A DNA stretch of 9,753 bases from an uncultured Neomegalonema sp. (GCA_937944035.1 CALDZQ010000003.1:1-9753); one strand, 5' to 3'. Shown: positions 1-5,664, numbered from the stretch's first letter. The notes: a model not told the origin generated them from the letters alone. Translations and numbers: made by a program.

Positions 1-141
1 CGCACCCCCCTTGGCCGCATCGGCGGAGCCTCCGAGATCGCCGACGCCGTGGCGTTTCTGGCGAGCGAGAAGGCCAGCTACATCACCGGCGAGACGATCT
101 ACGTGGATGGCGGACGGCTGGGGATGAACTATACGTGTTGA
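1..141 (+). CDS. Short-chain dehydrogenase/reductase (SDR), C-terminal fragment
   Basis: The frame is open from the first base and ends in TGA, giving 46 residues; the rest of the gene lies upstream of the window. The fragment shows the C-terminal pattern of classical SDR oxidoreductases: PLGRIGGASEIADAVAFLAS followed by YITGETIYVDGG. In FabG and glucose/3-oxoacyl dehydrogenase-like enzymes this stretch is the last helix and the last strand of the Rossmann fold. The Tyr-Lys catalytic motif and the NAD(P)-binding glycines would lie upstream, so substrate and cofactor preference cannot be judged. Family assignment is secure from the conserved tail; the specific enzyme is not identifiable. Confidence 0.9.
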   Translation, partial: RTPLGRIGGASEIADAVAFLASEKASYITGETIYVDGGRLGMNYTC

Positions 142-147
142 GGCGAG

Positions 148-203
148 GCTTGTGCTGAATTATCAGCCCGTAACAGTCATTGCCGGACTTGTTCAGCACA
201 AGC
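148..203. repeat. 12-bp perfect inverted repeat downstream of the SDR gene
   Basis: GCTTGTGCTGAA (148-159) is the exact reverse complement of TTCAGCACAAGC (192-203), separated by 32 bases. It begins 7 bases after the SDR stop codon. No T-run follows, so it is not a textbook intrinsic terminator, though it could act as an mRNA 3'-end structure. The right arm lies inside the palindromic extragenic element at 174-228. Confidence 0.5.
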
Positions 204-228
204 GCAACGCCGTGCCGGCAATCCAGAG
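174..228. repeat. Left arm of a host extragenic palindromic repeat, split by the transposon
   Basis: The arm starts CAGTCATTGCCGGACTTGTT and ends CCGGCAATCCAGAG; its own stem is TTGCCGG (180-186) with CCGGCAA (215-221). The right arm lies across the transposon at 3086-3118 and starts CCTGGA and ends TGACTG, mirroring this arm's TCCAG and CAGTCA ends. Sixteen bases, CCGGCAATCCAGAGCA, recur exactly at 6111-6126. Palindromic units of this general kind (CCGGCAATCCAG...) are scattered between genes in many alphaproteobacteria. Naming it as such a family is inference. Confidence 0.6.
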
Positions 229-236
229 CAATATTT
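229..236. repeat. Target-site duplication, left copy
   Basis: CAATATTT directly precedes the left terminal inverted repeat and is identical to the eight bases after the right terminal repeat (3070-3077). Eight base pairs is the duplication length known for the IS1595 family. The perfect match suggests a fairly recent insertion. Confidence 0.92.
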
Positions 237-262
237 GGGACCTATATATTTAGCTAGCCGAA
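237..262 (+). repeat. Left terminal inverted repeat of the IS1595-family element
   Basis: The 26 bases share GGG, CCTA, ATAT, TA, CTAGCC and AA blocks in register with the reverse complement of 3044-3069; mismatches are at repeat positions 4, 9, 14, 17 and 24. It directly abuts the 8-bp duplication. Confidence 0.88.
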
Positions 263-269
263 CGCGCCA

Positions 270-1004
270 TCATTTGAAAATGGCATTATCAGGCGGTTCT
301 ATGCTGTCCCATCGCTCGGCAATGGTAGCGCAAGCGGCTTCCATGTTTTGAAACCTCGACGTTGCATTGGTTGGCGCGCCGATGAAGGTGCCAGAGACGG
401 CATCTAGTGTCAGGCAAAGCTTTTCCTCAGCTTCAGTTTCCGCGTCGGCCATCTTGTCGAGCATCTTTTGCGCTCCGAAGAGTGCGGACGACTGATAAAG
501 CCCGACCTCTTCATTAAGCGGCTTGCCTTTCGCGTAACGAATGGTGACGAGACCTGTCCTAATTCGGTTGGTGCGCGTGACTCGCTGTACAGCCACCCGA
601 ATGTCAGGGTTTACGTTTACACCGTTCAAATTCATTTTGAACCCTTTGGGGTTCTCTACGACTTCCGCCTTCGGGAAAGTGCCCATTGAGAAGACTTTGG
701 CATAGGCATCTAGGAAATCGCCATTCACATCGAGAGTTTCTCGCTCGAAATCGGAATCGGACATCATCGAGTGCAGACGTGCCGCCTCGGTGCTGAGTTT
801 GCTAGCGTCCAAATCTCCAGACCTCAAGAACTTCGATATGAAGAGTTTCGCGCGATCATGCTGGATGATCCGAGCGATTTTTGGGTACTTACAATTACGA
901 ACGATTGTCCTCTTCACCCGCTCAGATGCGACCATGTAGTCGCTCAAATAGCGCGCGTTGACAGAAGGCTTCTTGACTAGCTTGTGTGTGGCCTTACTAC
1001 TCAT
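270..1004 (-). CDS. Transposon cargo protein of unknown function (244 aa)
   Basis: I do not recognise a named domain. ATG at 1004 is preceded by GAGAAAG about 8 bases upstream and is preferred over an in-frame GTG at 1013. The stop lies 8 bases inside the left terminal repeat, so the gene belongs wholly to the transposon. The N-terminus is strongly basic (about residues 4-60, many K/R, including RTIVRNCKYPKIARIIQHD), suggesting possible nucleic-acid contact. The middle has a segment rich in V, N and R (LNGVNVNPDIRVAVQRVTRT, about residues 125-144). The C-terminal part has an acidic helix-like stretch (ADAETEAEEKL) and ends in ERWDSIEPPDNAIFK. No signal peptide or membrane segment is seen. It diverges from the 1034-1261 gene with only 29 bases between the two starts, suggesting a compact shared control region. 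Codon use looks like a real gene; function is open. Confidence 0.8.
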   Translation of the reverse strand: MSSKATHKLVKKPSVNARYLSDYMVASERVKRTIVRNCKYPKIARIIQHDRAKLFISKFLRSGDLDASKLSTEAARLHSMMSDSDFERETLDVNGDFLDAYAKVFSMGTFPKAEVVENPKGFKMNLNGVNVNPDIRVAVQRVTRTNRIRTGLVTIRYAKGKPLNEEVGLYQSSALFGAQKMLDKMADAETEAEEKLCLTLDAVSGTFIGAPTNATSRFQNMEAACATIAERWDSIEPPDNAIFK

Positions 1005-1033
1005 TTCAATCACTTTCTCAGGGAGGAAAAGGT

Positions 1034-1261
1034 GTGTCTGACATATACCTTAGCGCAGAATCAGAAAACGGGAAACGTCTCTCTATTGCACCTATAACGA
1101 CGGCAAGACTTTCTCGCTGTCCGGAGCCACCTGAAGACACGAGTGGCTACTTTTTAACCGAAGATCAGCCATCGGACCCGACGGGCGTAGTTACGATATT
1201 GGCAAGAATCGCCGACGCTGATGCCGCCTTTCGGATTGGTCGCATGTTCAGCATGACGTGA
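1034..1261 (+). CDS. Small transposon cargo protein of unknown function (75 aa)
   Basis: A GTG start at 1034 sits 6-7 bases after a strong ribosome-binding sequence (AGGGAGGA, 1020-1027). The reading frame extends back to an ATG at 986, but that start would overlap the divergent gene and has no comparable ribosome site. The protein runs from SDIYLSAESENGKRLSIAPI to AFRIGRMFSMT; no known domain is recognised. It is acidic in the centre (PEPPEDTSGYFLTEDQPSD) and ends in a likely helix (ILARIADADAAFRIGRMF). It is the only cargo gene on the plus strand: divergent from the 244-residue gene and convergent with the P63C gene, whose stop is one base away. This tight packing inside the element, plus the ribosome site, argues that it is real. 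Confidence 0.72.
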   Translation: MSDIYLSAESENGKRLSIAPITTARLSRCPEPPEDTSGYFLTEDQPSDPTGVVTILARIADADAAFRIGRMFSMT

Positions 1262-1262
1262 C

Positions 1263-2255
1263 TTAGATATCGTCTAACTGCATTTCGAGCGTGTCGCCGT
1301 ATCGAGGGTATGCTCTGTCCAGAGACCTCTTGAAGCCTTCCCACGTTGACGATGCCCGCATAAGCGCGACAACGCCTGCAATGTGCTCTTTAAGCTGAGG
1401 GTGTCCGAACTCTGGATTGAACCATTGGTGGTGTTTAGACAGGCGTTCGCCCTTGCTGTTGGTGGGGTTGAGCACTTGTAGTTCTTCGGTCAATGTAGGC
1501 GCGAGCCGATCATAGACGAAATTGTTAGTCCATCCTCCGATTGTTCCGGGCCTTTGCGCCGACCCATCCCAGTCCCATCCTCGCAGCCGATAGATTTGCC
1601 TGTAGAAATCGTCAGGGAATGTCTTGGTCCACTTTTGGCGGTAGTCAGACAGGAAGCTTTCAAGAATATCAGCAAGTGCGTTTTTCGCTCGCATCTCCTG
1701 ATAGCCTGTAGCCTCATCGACCAGAGCGATGATTCCGACCTTAGCAAAGCCTCGGATGAGCGACCAAGCGTGGTCAACCATGTTGGCTTGCTTTACCCCA
1801 GTTGCGCCTTGCTTCTGGGCCTCAATGATTGCATCGCAGACGTCAACAAGCACCTCTGCTGGATATCCGTAGCCCATATGTCCGGTAGGTGGCTGAAAGA
1901 AAACGGGCGATTTTAGCGCCATCTCTAAGTCGCTGTCTATGAAAGGTTTTAGCCATTTTTGGGACGCAAAACGGGGTATTTCGGCGCCTGTGTTCGAGGG
2001 TTCATTTTCGCTTCGGGGTCCACCACGCTTGATCCCTAAGCCATTGAACATCCCTCGCTGACTAAGAACACGGGTCTCATCATCTAAAACGTAGCAGTCA
2101 ATTTTTACGCCACCGATTTCTAGAGGCTTGTCTGGGGAGCCTGCCAATGTTGTGGCGACTTCTGGCTTAGGGCTGGGAACGTCGAAAACGGAGTCCACCA
2201 CTGCGTCGAATGTACCATCTGTAATCGGCTCTATGTTTTCCGGTTTTTTAGGCAC
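1263..2255 (-). CDS. P63C-domain protein (transposon-borne, 330 aa)
   Basis: The C-terminal half matches the P63C domain, named from phage antirepressors. The signature runs from about residue 208 to 302: QKWTKTFPDDFYRQIYRLRG, then W-x-W, GGWTNNFVYDRLAP, a KHHQW motif and GHPQLKEHIAGVVALMR. The N-terminal 45 residues are acidic and probably disordered, followed by a region with VLSQRGMFNGLGIKRGG. The biochemical role of P63C is unknown; 'antirepressor' rests on phage context and is not shown here. The start is GTG at 2255, with AAGGA about 8 bases upstream, inside the last codons of the transposase (25-bp overlap, -1 frame). It could therefore be made by coupled re-initiation or by -1 frameshifting at 2243-2249 as a transposase fusion. 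The stop is one base from that of the convergent 75-residue gene. Confidence 0.88.
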   Translation of the reverse strand: MPKKPENIEPITDGTFDAVVDSVFDVPSPKPEVATTLAGSPDKPLEIGGVKIDCYVLDDETRVLSQRGMFNGLGIKRGGPRSENEPSNTGAEIPRFASQKWLKPFIDSDLEMALKSPVFFQPPTGHMGYGYPAEVLVDVCDAIIEAQKQGATGVKQANMVDHAWSLIRGFAKVGIIALVDEATGYQEMRAKNALADILESFLSDYRQKWTKTFPDDFYRQIYRLRGWDWDGSAQRPGTIGGWTNNFVYDRLAPTLTEELQVLNPTNSKGERLSKHHQWFNPEFGHPQLKEHIAGVVALMRASSTWEGFKRSLDRAYPRYGDTLEMQLDDI

Positions 2256-2983
2256 TGATGAGTTCCTTGTAGGGAAGACGCTTCTGCGCCATGCGTGTGA
2301 TTGACGGTCTTGTGGTCGAAGCCTTCAGCAGCAAGGCCATTGTAGGAGTTGAAGCTGTCGGTAACGACAGTAGCGCCAGCGGGGGCGTTGGAGCGGATGA
2401 AGCCCTTCAGGGTGACGGCTTTGGTGTTGGCTACAGGTGTAGCGCGAACCTGATCGTGTTCGTCGCGGATGCCGACAACAGCAGTCTTGCCAACAGCGCC
2501 ACGACCTGCATTGAGTTTCTTGTTGGAGTGCTTGTTCTTCTCTTTGCCGCCAACGAATGTCCCATCAACCTGAACATGGTTTCCCATATCCGTGCCGCTG
2601 CCATTGCCGAGCCACGTTTCGCGGATGCGTTGAGCAAGGAACCAAGCTGATTTCTGAGTGATGCCGAGTTCACGCGCCATTTGCGTGGAAGGGATGCCCT
2701 TACGCGCGCTGGTGAGCATGAAGATTGCGAGAAGCCACTTCTGAAGTGGAAGGCGGGACTCAGCAAGGACGGTTCCGGTACGAACGCTGAAGTGCTTACG
2801 GCAATCCTTGCAGCGGTATGCCATCGGCTTGTGGTCTTTGCACTCGCTGACAGAAACGCTACCGCAGTGACCGCATACTGCCTCACCATTCCAGCGACGA
2901 GCCTCAAAGAACTGGCGAGCAGATTCCTCGTTCGGGAACTTCTGAAAAAACTCGAAAGTGCTAAGGGTATCTGGCTTGCTCAT
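2231..2983 (-). CDS. IS1595-family transposase, lacking the usual C-terminal part (250 aa)
   Basis: This is a DDE-type transposase that would cut and join the element's ends. An N-terminal zinc ribbon has C37-x2-C40 and C58-x2-C61, followed by a helix-turn-helix-like region (STQMARELGITQKSAWFLAQ, 99-118). The ISXO2-like catalytic core begins QVDGTFVGGKEKN (first Asp, D140) and continues to VVTDSFNSYNGL (second Asp, D209) and TVNH (226-229). In family members TVNH is followed by an HTN-x-(I/L)E-x-(F/W) stretch carrying the third acidic residue and about 40-50 more residues. Here the frame instead runs into HGAEASSLQGTHQCLKNRKT and stops. ATG 2983 is chosen because GAGG lies 6 bases upstream; the frame also opens at TTG 3019 without support. 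The perfect target duplication shows the element did transpose, whether by this protein, a fusion product or a helper. Confidence 0.9.
   Translation of the reverse strand: MSKPDTLSTFEFFQKFPNEESARQFFEARRWNGEAVCGHCGSVSVSECKDHKPMAYRCKDCRKHFSVRTGTVLAESRLPLQKWLLAIFMLTSARKGIPSTQMARELGITQKSAWFLAQRIRETWLGNGSGTDMGNHVQVDGTFVGGKEKNKHSNKKLNAGRGAVGKTAVVGIRDEHDQVRATPVANTKAVTLKGFIRSNAPAGATVVTDSFNSYNGLAAEGFDHKTVNHTHGAEASSLQGTHQCLKNRKT
2243..2249 (-). promoter_or_regulatory. Candidate -1 ribosomal frameshift heptamer A_AAA_AAC
   Basis: Read on the minus strand, the transposase codons are CTA AAA AAC CGG, giving the X_XXY_YYZ pattern A_AAA_AAC. A -1 slip here makes the next codon CCG and enters the P63C frame at its fifth residue. 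The product would be about 573 residues (247 from the transposase, 326 from P63C). AAGGA lies 12-16 bases upstream of the heptamer. Internal Shine-Dalgarno sequences near that distance stimulate -1 frameshifting in bacterial systems, but the same sequence also serves the P63C GTG. A downstream pairing (GAAAAC 2235-2240 with GTTTTC 2184-2189) is weak. The geometry is seen; actual frameshifting is inference. Confidence 0.4.
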
Positions 2984-3008
2984 CGGGGACCTCGTTGCTT
3001 TCCGAACA

Positions 3009-3055
3009 TAACTAGCCAAATTTCAAAACGATTGCAAGTTATTTTTGGCTAGTTA
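3009..3055 (-). promoter_or_regulatory. Putative transposase promoter inside a 12-bp inverted repeat
   Basis: On the minus strand TTGCAA (3032-3037) and TAGTTA (3009-3014) are 17 bases apart and fit -35/-10 boxes 26 bases upstream of the transposase ATG. TAACTAGCCAAA (3009-3020) is the exact reverse complement of TTTGGCTAGTTA (3044-3055). The outer copy is the inner end of the right terminal repeat, and the inner copy covers the -10 box. A protein binding the terminal repeat could thus also bind over the promoter. The repeat is seen; autoregulation is inferred. Confidence 0.5.
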
Positions 3056-3069
3056 GATATTTAGGCCCC
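3044..3069 (-). repeat. Right terminal inverted repeat of the IS1595-family element
   Basis: Its reverse complement begins GGGGCCTA and contains CTAGCC, matching the left terminal repeat at 21 of 26 positions. Its inner 12 bases are repeated in inverted orientation at 3009-3020. The 8-bp duplication begins at the next base. Confidence 0.88.
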
Positions 3070-3077
3070 CAATATTT
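3070..3077. repeat. Target-site duplication, right copy
   Basis: CAATATTT, identical to 229-236, directly follows the right terminal repeat. Together the two copies fix the element's boundaries to the base. Confidence 0.92.
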
Positions 3078-3085
3078 CCACTAGA

Positions 3086-3118
3086 CCTGGACCTTCGGGA
3101 CAAGCCCGAAGGTGACTG
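3086..3118. repeat. Right arm of the split extragenic palindromic repeat
   Basis: A perfect 9-bp hairpin, ACCTTCGGG (3091-3099) with CCCGAAGGT (3105-3113) and loop ACAAG, is framed by CCTGG and TGACTG. These outer sequences mirror the left arm at 174-228 (CAGTCA...TCCAG). The two arms and the intervening loop were one element before the transposon inserted. Confidence 0.6.
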
Positions 3119-3211
3119 ATTTTCCACAACTTTCAGGGCAAGAATCTGGACAGCAAACGCACCGCATCAGCGCCAAAACCACCGCCGCATCTGACCAGCG
3201 TTGCAGGGAAT

Positions 3212-3258
3212 AAAAAAAGCCACCGAAAGCAATGGGATACATTGTCTTCGGTGGCTTT
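3212..3258 (-). terminator. Intrinsic terminator of tRNA-Gly
   Basis: On the minus strand a 12-bp perfect stem (3247-3258 with 3216-3227, core GCCACCGAA) encloses an inner CAATG/CATTG stem with a 5-base loop. The stem is followed by a run of seven T (3212-3218 as A on the plus strand). It starts 8 bases beyond the tRNA CCA end, as expected for a single-gene tRNA transcript. Confidence 0.88.
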
Positions 3259-3265
3259 GAATAAT

Positions 3266-3340
3266 TGGAGCGGGCGATGAGATTCGAACTCACGACCCCA
3301 ACCTTGGCAAGGTTGTGCTCTACCCCTGAGCTACGCCCGC
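3266..3340 (-). tRNA. tRNA-Gly (anticodon GCC)
   Basis: The minus strand starts GCGGGCGTAGCTCAG and ends CGCCCGCTCCA. The 7-bp acceptor stem GCGGGCG/CGCCCGC is perfect, the discriminator base is U, and CCA is encoded (3266-3268). The D arm contains GCTCAGGGGTAGAGC. The anticodon stem-loop is ACCTTGCCAAGGT with anticodon GCC, reading GGC and GGU glycine codons. The T arm is GTGAGTTCGAATCTCAT with the invariant TTCGAAT loop. Length is 75 nt including CCA. It is transcribed alone, with its own promoter and terminator. Confidence 0.97.
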
Positions 3341-3366
3341 CCGCTCCGGCTTTCGCCTTGGAGCGC

Positions 3367-3396
3367 TTGATAGCGCCGCGCTTTGGTTAATTGCAA
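3367..3396 (-). promoter_or_regulatory. Putative promoter of tRNA-Gly
   Basis: On the minus strand TTGCAA (3391-3396) and TATCAA (3367-3372) are separated by 18 bases and lie 26 bases upstream of the mature tRNA 5' end, a normal leader distance. The boxes are near-consensus for the housekeeping sigma factor; no experimental support. Confidence 0.45.
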
Positions 3397-3543
3397 GCGC
3401 CAAATGCGGCTTTACAACAAATATCTATCAAGTGCCTGATTTAGACTGTTTTCAAAGTCCGTTTGCGTCAAGTGTGAAGCCGCAGTTAACCAAGTGTCGC
3501 CCCTCCCGCTCACGCGCGCCGCGACTCACCCGTGGAGAACCTC

Positions 3544-4434
3544 ATGGCGACCGAGACCCCGTCCCTACCAAAAGCGGCGATGTGGATGGCCGGCGCGCTG
3601 ACCGCGTTCACAACGATGGCGGTGTCCGGGCGCGAAGCGGGCAGGGTGATGGCCACCTCTGATCTGCTGTTCTGGCGCAGCATCATCGGATTTTTGATCG
3701 TCCTCGTCGCCTTGCGCGCCTCGCTCAAAGGTTTCACCCAAATCCGCACGCGCCGCATCGGTCTGCACCTGCTGCGTAATTGCGGGCATTTCTTCGGGCA
3801 ATACGGCTGGTATTTCGCCGTCACCCTGATCCCCCTCGCACAGCTGTTCGCGCTGGAGTTCACCTCACCGATCTGGGTCGCCCTTGTGGCCCCGCTGTTT
3901 CTGGGCGAGCGGTTCACCGCCACCGGATTCGGGGCGATAGCGCTCAGCTTTTTTGGCGTGCTGCTGGTGGTCGGGGCGTTCGGCGAGACTTTCCGCTCTG
4001 ATTTCGGCATCGGCCAAATCTGGGCGATGGCGGCGGCGGTCGGGTTTGCGGTCAATATGATCGCCACAAAGCGCCTGACGGGCACAGAGACGACGTTGTG
4101 CATCCTGTTCTACCTGACCCTGTTGCAAGCGCCGATGGCCCTGAGCGTCTCGCTCTCCCAAAACGCGACATTCCCGATCATTCCGCCCGATTCCGTCACC
4201 GCCTTCTGGGTGCTGGCGCTCAGTATCGGCGGTTTGGCGGCGCATTTTTGCATGACGCAAGCCTTCCGCTACGGCGATGCGACCGTGGTTGCGCCGATGG
4301 ATTTCTTCCGCCTGCCCCTGATCGCCCTCGTCGGCATGGCGTTTTACAACGAGCCGCTGGCATGGAACGTCCTGATGGGCGGCGCGCTGATCTTCGTCGG
4401 CAACTACATCAACACCCGAAGGGCGCGGGCGTAA
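3544..4434 (+). CDS. DMT-family (EamA) transporter (296 aa)
   Basis: This inner-membrane protein of the drug/metabolite transporter superfamily has about ten predicted membrane helices as two EamA repeats (roughly residues 12-137 and 145-290). Typical features are an Arg/Gly-containing cytosolic loop after helix 2 (SLKGFTQIRTRRIG) and the family pattern LEFTSPIWVALVAPLFLGER (near 105-125), which ends the first repeat. The second repeat mirrors this with VVAPMDFFRLPLIALVGMAF then NEPL near 255-278. Such proteins export or import small metabolites; the substrate cannot be read from sequence. ATG 3544 is chosen because GGAG lies 7 bases upstream; a GTG at 3532 would swallow that ribosome site. 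Its TAA is immediately followed by the stop triplet of the convergent MFS gene. It appears monocistronic. Confidence 0.92.
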   Translation: MATETPSLPKAAMWMAGALTAFTTMAVSGREAGRVMATSDLLFWRSIIGFLIVLVALRASLKGFTQIRTRRIGLHLLRNCGHFFGQYGWYFAVTLIPLAQLFALEFTSPIWVALVAPLFLGERFTATGFGAIALSFFGVLLVVGAFGETFRSDFGIGQIWAMAAAVGFAVNMIATKRLTGTETTLCILFYLTLLQAPMALSVSLSQNATFPIIPPDSVTAFWVLALSIGGLAAHFCMTQAFRYGDATVVAPMDFFRLPLIALVGMAFYNEPLAWNVLMGGALIFVGNYINTRRARA

Positions 4435-4445
4435 TCACCACGCCC
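4427..4445. terminator. Small hairpin spanning the convergent DMT/MFS stop codons
   Basis: GGGCGT (4427-4432) pairs with ACGCCC (4440-4445) around a 7-base loop holding both stop codons. There is no T-run on either side, so it is at best a weak bidirectional 3'-end structure. Confidence 0.25.
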
Positions 4446-5664
4446 CGAACCGCTTGAAGATCACCACGATCAACGGCCCCATCGCAAAGCAGTAAAGGCC
4501 CATCCACAGGCACTGGACCTCGTATCCGACGCCCGCATCGATCAGCGCCCCCGTCAGGCCCGGCCCCAGCGCGCTGGAGAACACCATCGCCGCCATGCTC
4601 AGCGAGCGGATCGCGCCGAGGTGCTTTGTGCCGTACAATTCCGCCCACATCGCCCCCGATGTCGCCATTCCCGCACCGGCGCTCATCCCCACCATGCCCA
4701 GCGTGAACAGCGCCGTCACGGGCGCGTCAAACTGCGACAGCGCCAGCATTCCGAAGCCCAGCGGGATCAGGTACAGCGGCATCACACGGCAGGCGGTGAA
4801 GCGGTCCACCAGCATCCCGAACACCAGTGAATTACCCACCGACAGCGCCGCATAGACCGGAAAGCCGGCTGTAAACTGCGCCAGCGTCCAGCCCTTGATC
4901 TCGGCGATATGCGCCTGATGGAACAATACCGATGTCCCGATCAGCGGCGACGCCATCAGCACGGGCAACAGCACCCAGACCAAGCCGTTGCGTACCACTT
5001 CAGGCCGCGTCCAATGCCGCCCGCCAAGCCCCGTGAGCAGCTTTTTGCCCTCCGCAACCCCTTCCGGCGCGCGCTCGCCGCCTCGTAAAACCGCGTAATA
5101 CAGCGGCACAAGGCCCAGCAGCAGAAGGCCCGCGACGAACAACCAAACCGTCCGCCACTCCATGCTCAGCAACAGCAGGGCGATGATCGCGGGCAGGAAC
5201 CCCTCGCCCAGCGGATGCCCCCATCCGGCAACCGCCAGCGCCTTGCCCCGCGTCGCCGCGAACCAGCGCGCAATGGTCGTCACCTCCAGATGCGACAGCA
5301 TCCCCTGCCCCAAAAACCGCAGCAGATAGATCACGATGAACAGGCCGAACGCCGTGCTGACCTGTGACATGCCGATGCAGGTGACGGCCAGCCCGGCCAT
5401 GATCCCCGCGCCCAGAATCCGCGCATCGACCCGGTCAACAATGCCGCCCATGTAGACCAGCGTAACCGCCGACAGCAATGTGGCGGCCATATACAGCCCG
5501 CCGAACTGCCCGTGGGACAGGCCCAACTCTGCCCGCAACTGTCCCCCGAACAGCGAGATAAAAAAGGTCTGCCCGAAACTGGACGCAAAGGCCAATAACA
5601 GCCCCGCGCCCAACCAGGACGCATTTTCACGAAGAAACCGGATTGAATTCATGCGCAATCTCAT
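4435..5664 (-). CDS. Major facilitator superfamily (MFS) transporter (409 aa)
   Basis: The protein is an inner-membrane secondary transporter of normal MFS length with about twelve hydrophobic segments. The first helix follows FLRENASWLGAGLLLAFASS. The loop between helices 2 and 3 has the MFS-type motif GGIVDRVDARIL (compare G-x3-D-x2-G/R-R). Helix 4 contains LRFLGQGMLSHLE, followed by ARWFAATRGKALAVAGWG, a pattern seen in monocarboxylate/oxalate-formate-like MFS proteins. The central cytosolic loop (GGERAPEGVAEGKKLLTGLG) splits two six-helix halves. The second half repeats the loop motif as GMLVDRFTACRV. The substrate is unknown. The ATG at 5664 gives the full frame; an ATG at 5652 is a possible alternative. 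It is convergent with the DMT gene with no intervening base. Confidence 0.9.
   Translation of the reverse strand: MRLRMNSIRFLRENASWLGAGLLLAFASSFGQTFFISLFGGQLRAELGLSHGQFGGLYMAATLLSAVTLVYMGGIVDRVDARILGAGIMAGLAVTCIGMSQVSTAFGLFIVIYLLRFLGQGMLSHLEVTTIARWFAATRGKALAVAGWGHPLGEGFLPAIIALLLLSMEWRTVWLFVAGLLLLGLVPLYYAVLRGGERAPEGVAEGKKLLTGLGGRHWTRPEVVRNGLVWVLLPVLMASPLIGTSVLFHQAHIAEIKGWTLAQFTAGFPVYAALSVGNSLVFGMLVDRFTACRVMPLYLIPLGFGMLALSQFDAPVTALFTLGMVGMSAGAGMATSGAMWAELYGTKHLGAIRSLSMAAMVFSSALGPGLTGALIDAGVGYEVQCLWMGLYCFAMGPLIVVIFKRFGAW

Larger units (their letters stand above)
237..3069 (-). mobile_element. Complete IS1595-family transposon with cargo genes (2833 bp)
   Basis: The element is bounded by 26-bp imperfect terminal inverted repeats (237-262 and 3044-3069, 21 of 26 matching, both starting GGG) and by an identical 8-bp duplication. 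It encodes an IS1595-type transposase (2231-2983), a P63C-domain protein (1263-2255), a small plus-strand gene (1034-1261) and an unknown 244-residue protein (270-1004). Several IS1595-family groups are known to carry passenger genes, so this layout fits the family. By eye it is less GC-rich than the host genes to its right, consistent with horizontal arrival. It landed in the loop of an extragenic palindromic repeat about 190 bp from tRNA-Gly and breaks no visible gene. The transposase lacks the usual C-terminus, so it may need frameshifting or help in trans. Confidence 0.9.

Noticed and set aside
2184..2240. Downstream pairing GAAAAC/GTTTTC as a stimulator of frameshifting
   Set aside because: Only six mostly A-T pairs across about 45 bases, with a G-G mismatch next to it; too weak to count as evidence.
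2431..2907. Minus-strand open frame of 158 codons in another frame of the transposase
   Set aside because: It overlaps the zinc ribbon and catalytic core of the transposase in a different frame; Ser/Ala/Arg-rich shadow.
3081..3293. Minus-strand open frame of 70 codons overlapping the tRNA
   Set aside because: It runs across the tRNA and its terminator, so it cannot be a normal gene.
3078..3340. Integration of the transposon at the tRNA gene (att site)
   Set aside because: The tRNA is intact with its own terminator and there is no repeated tRNA 3' end; the element's ends are IS-type repeats with an 8-bp duplication about 190 bp away.
3510..4103. Minus-strand open frame of 197 codons over the DMT transporter
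   Set aside because: Shadow of the EamA gene; low-complexity composition, no domain and no ribosome site.
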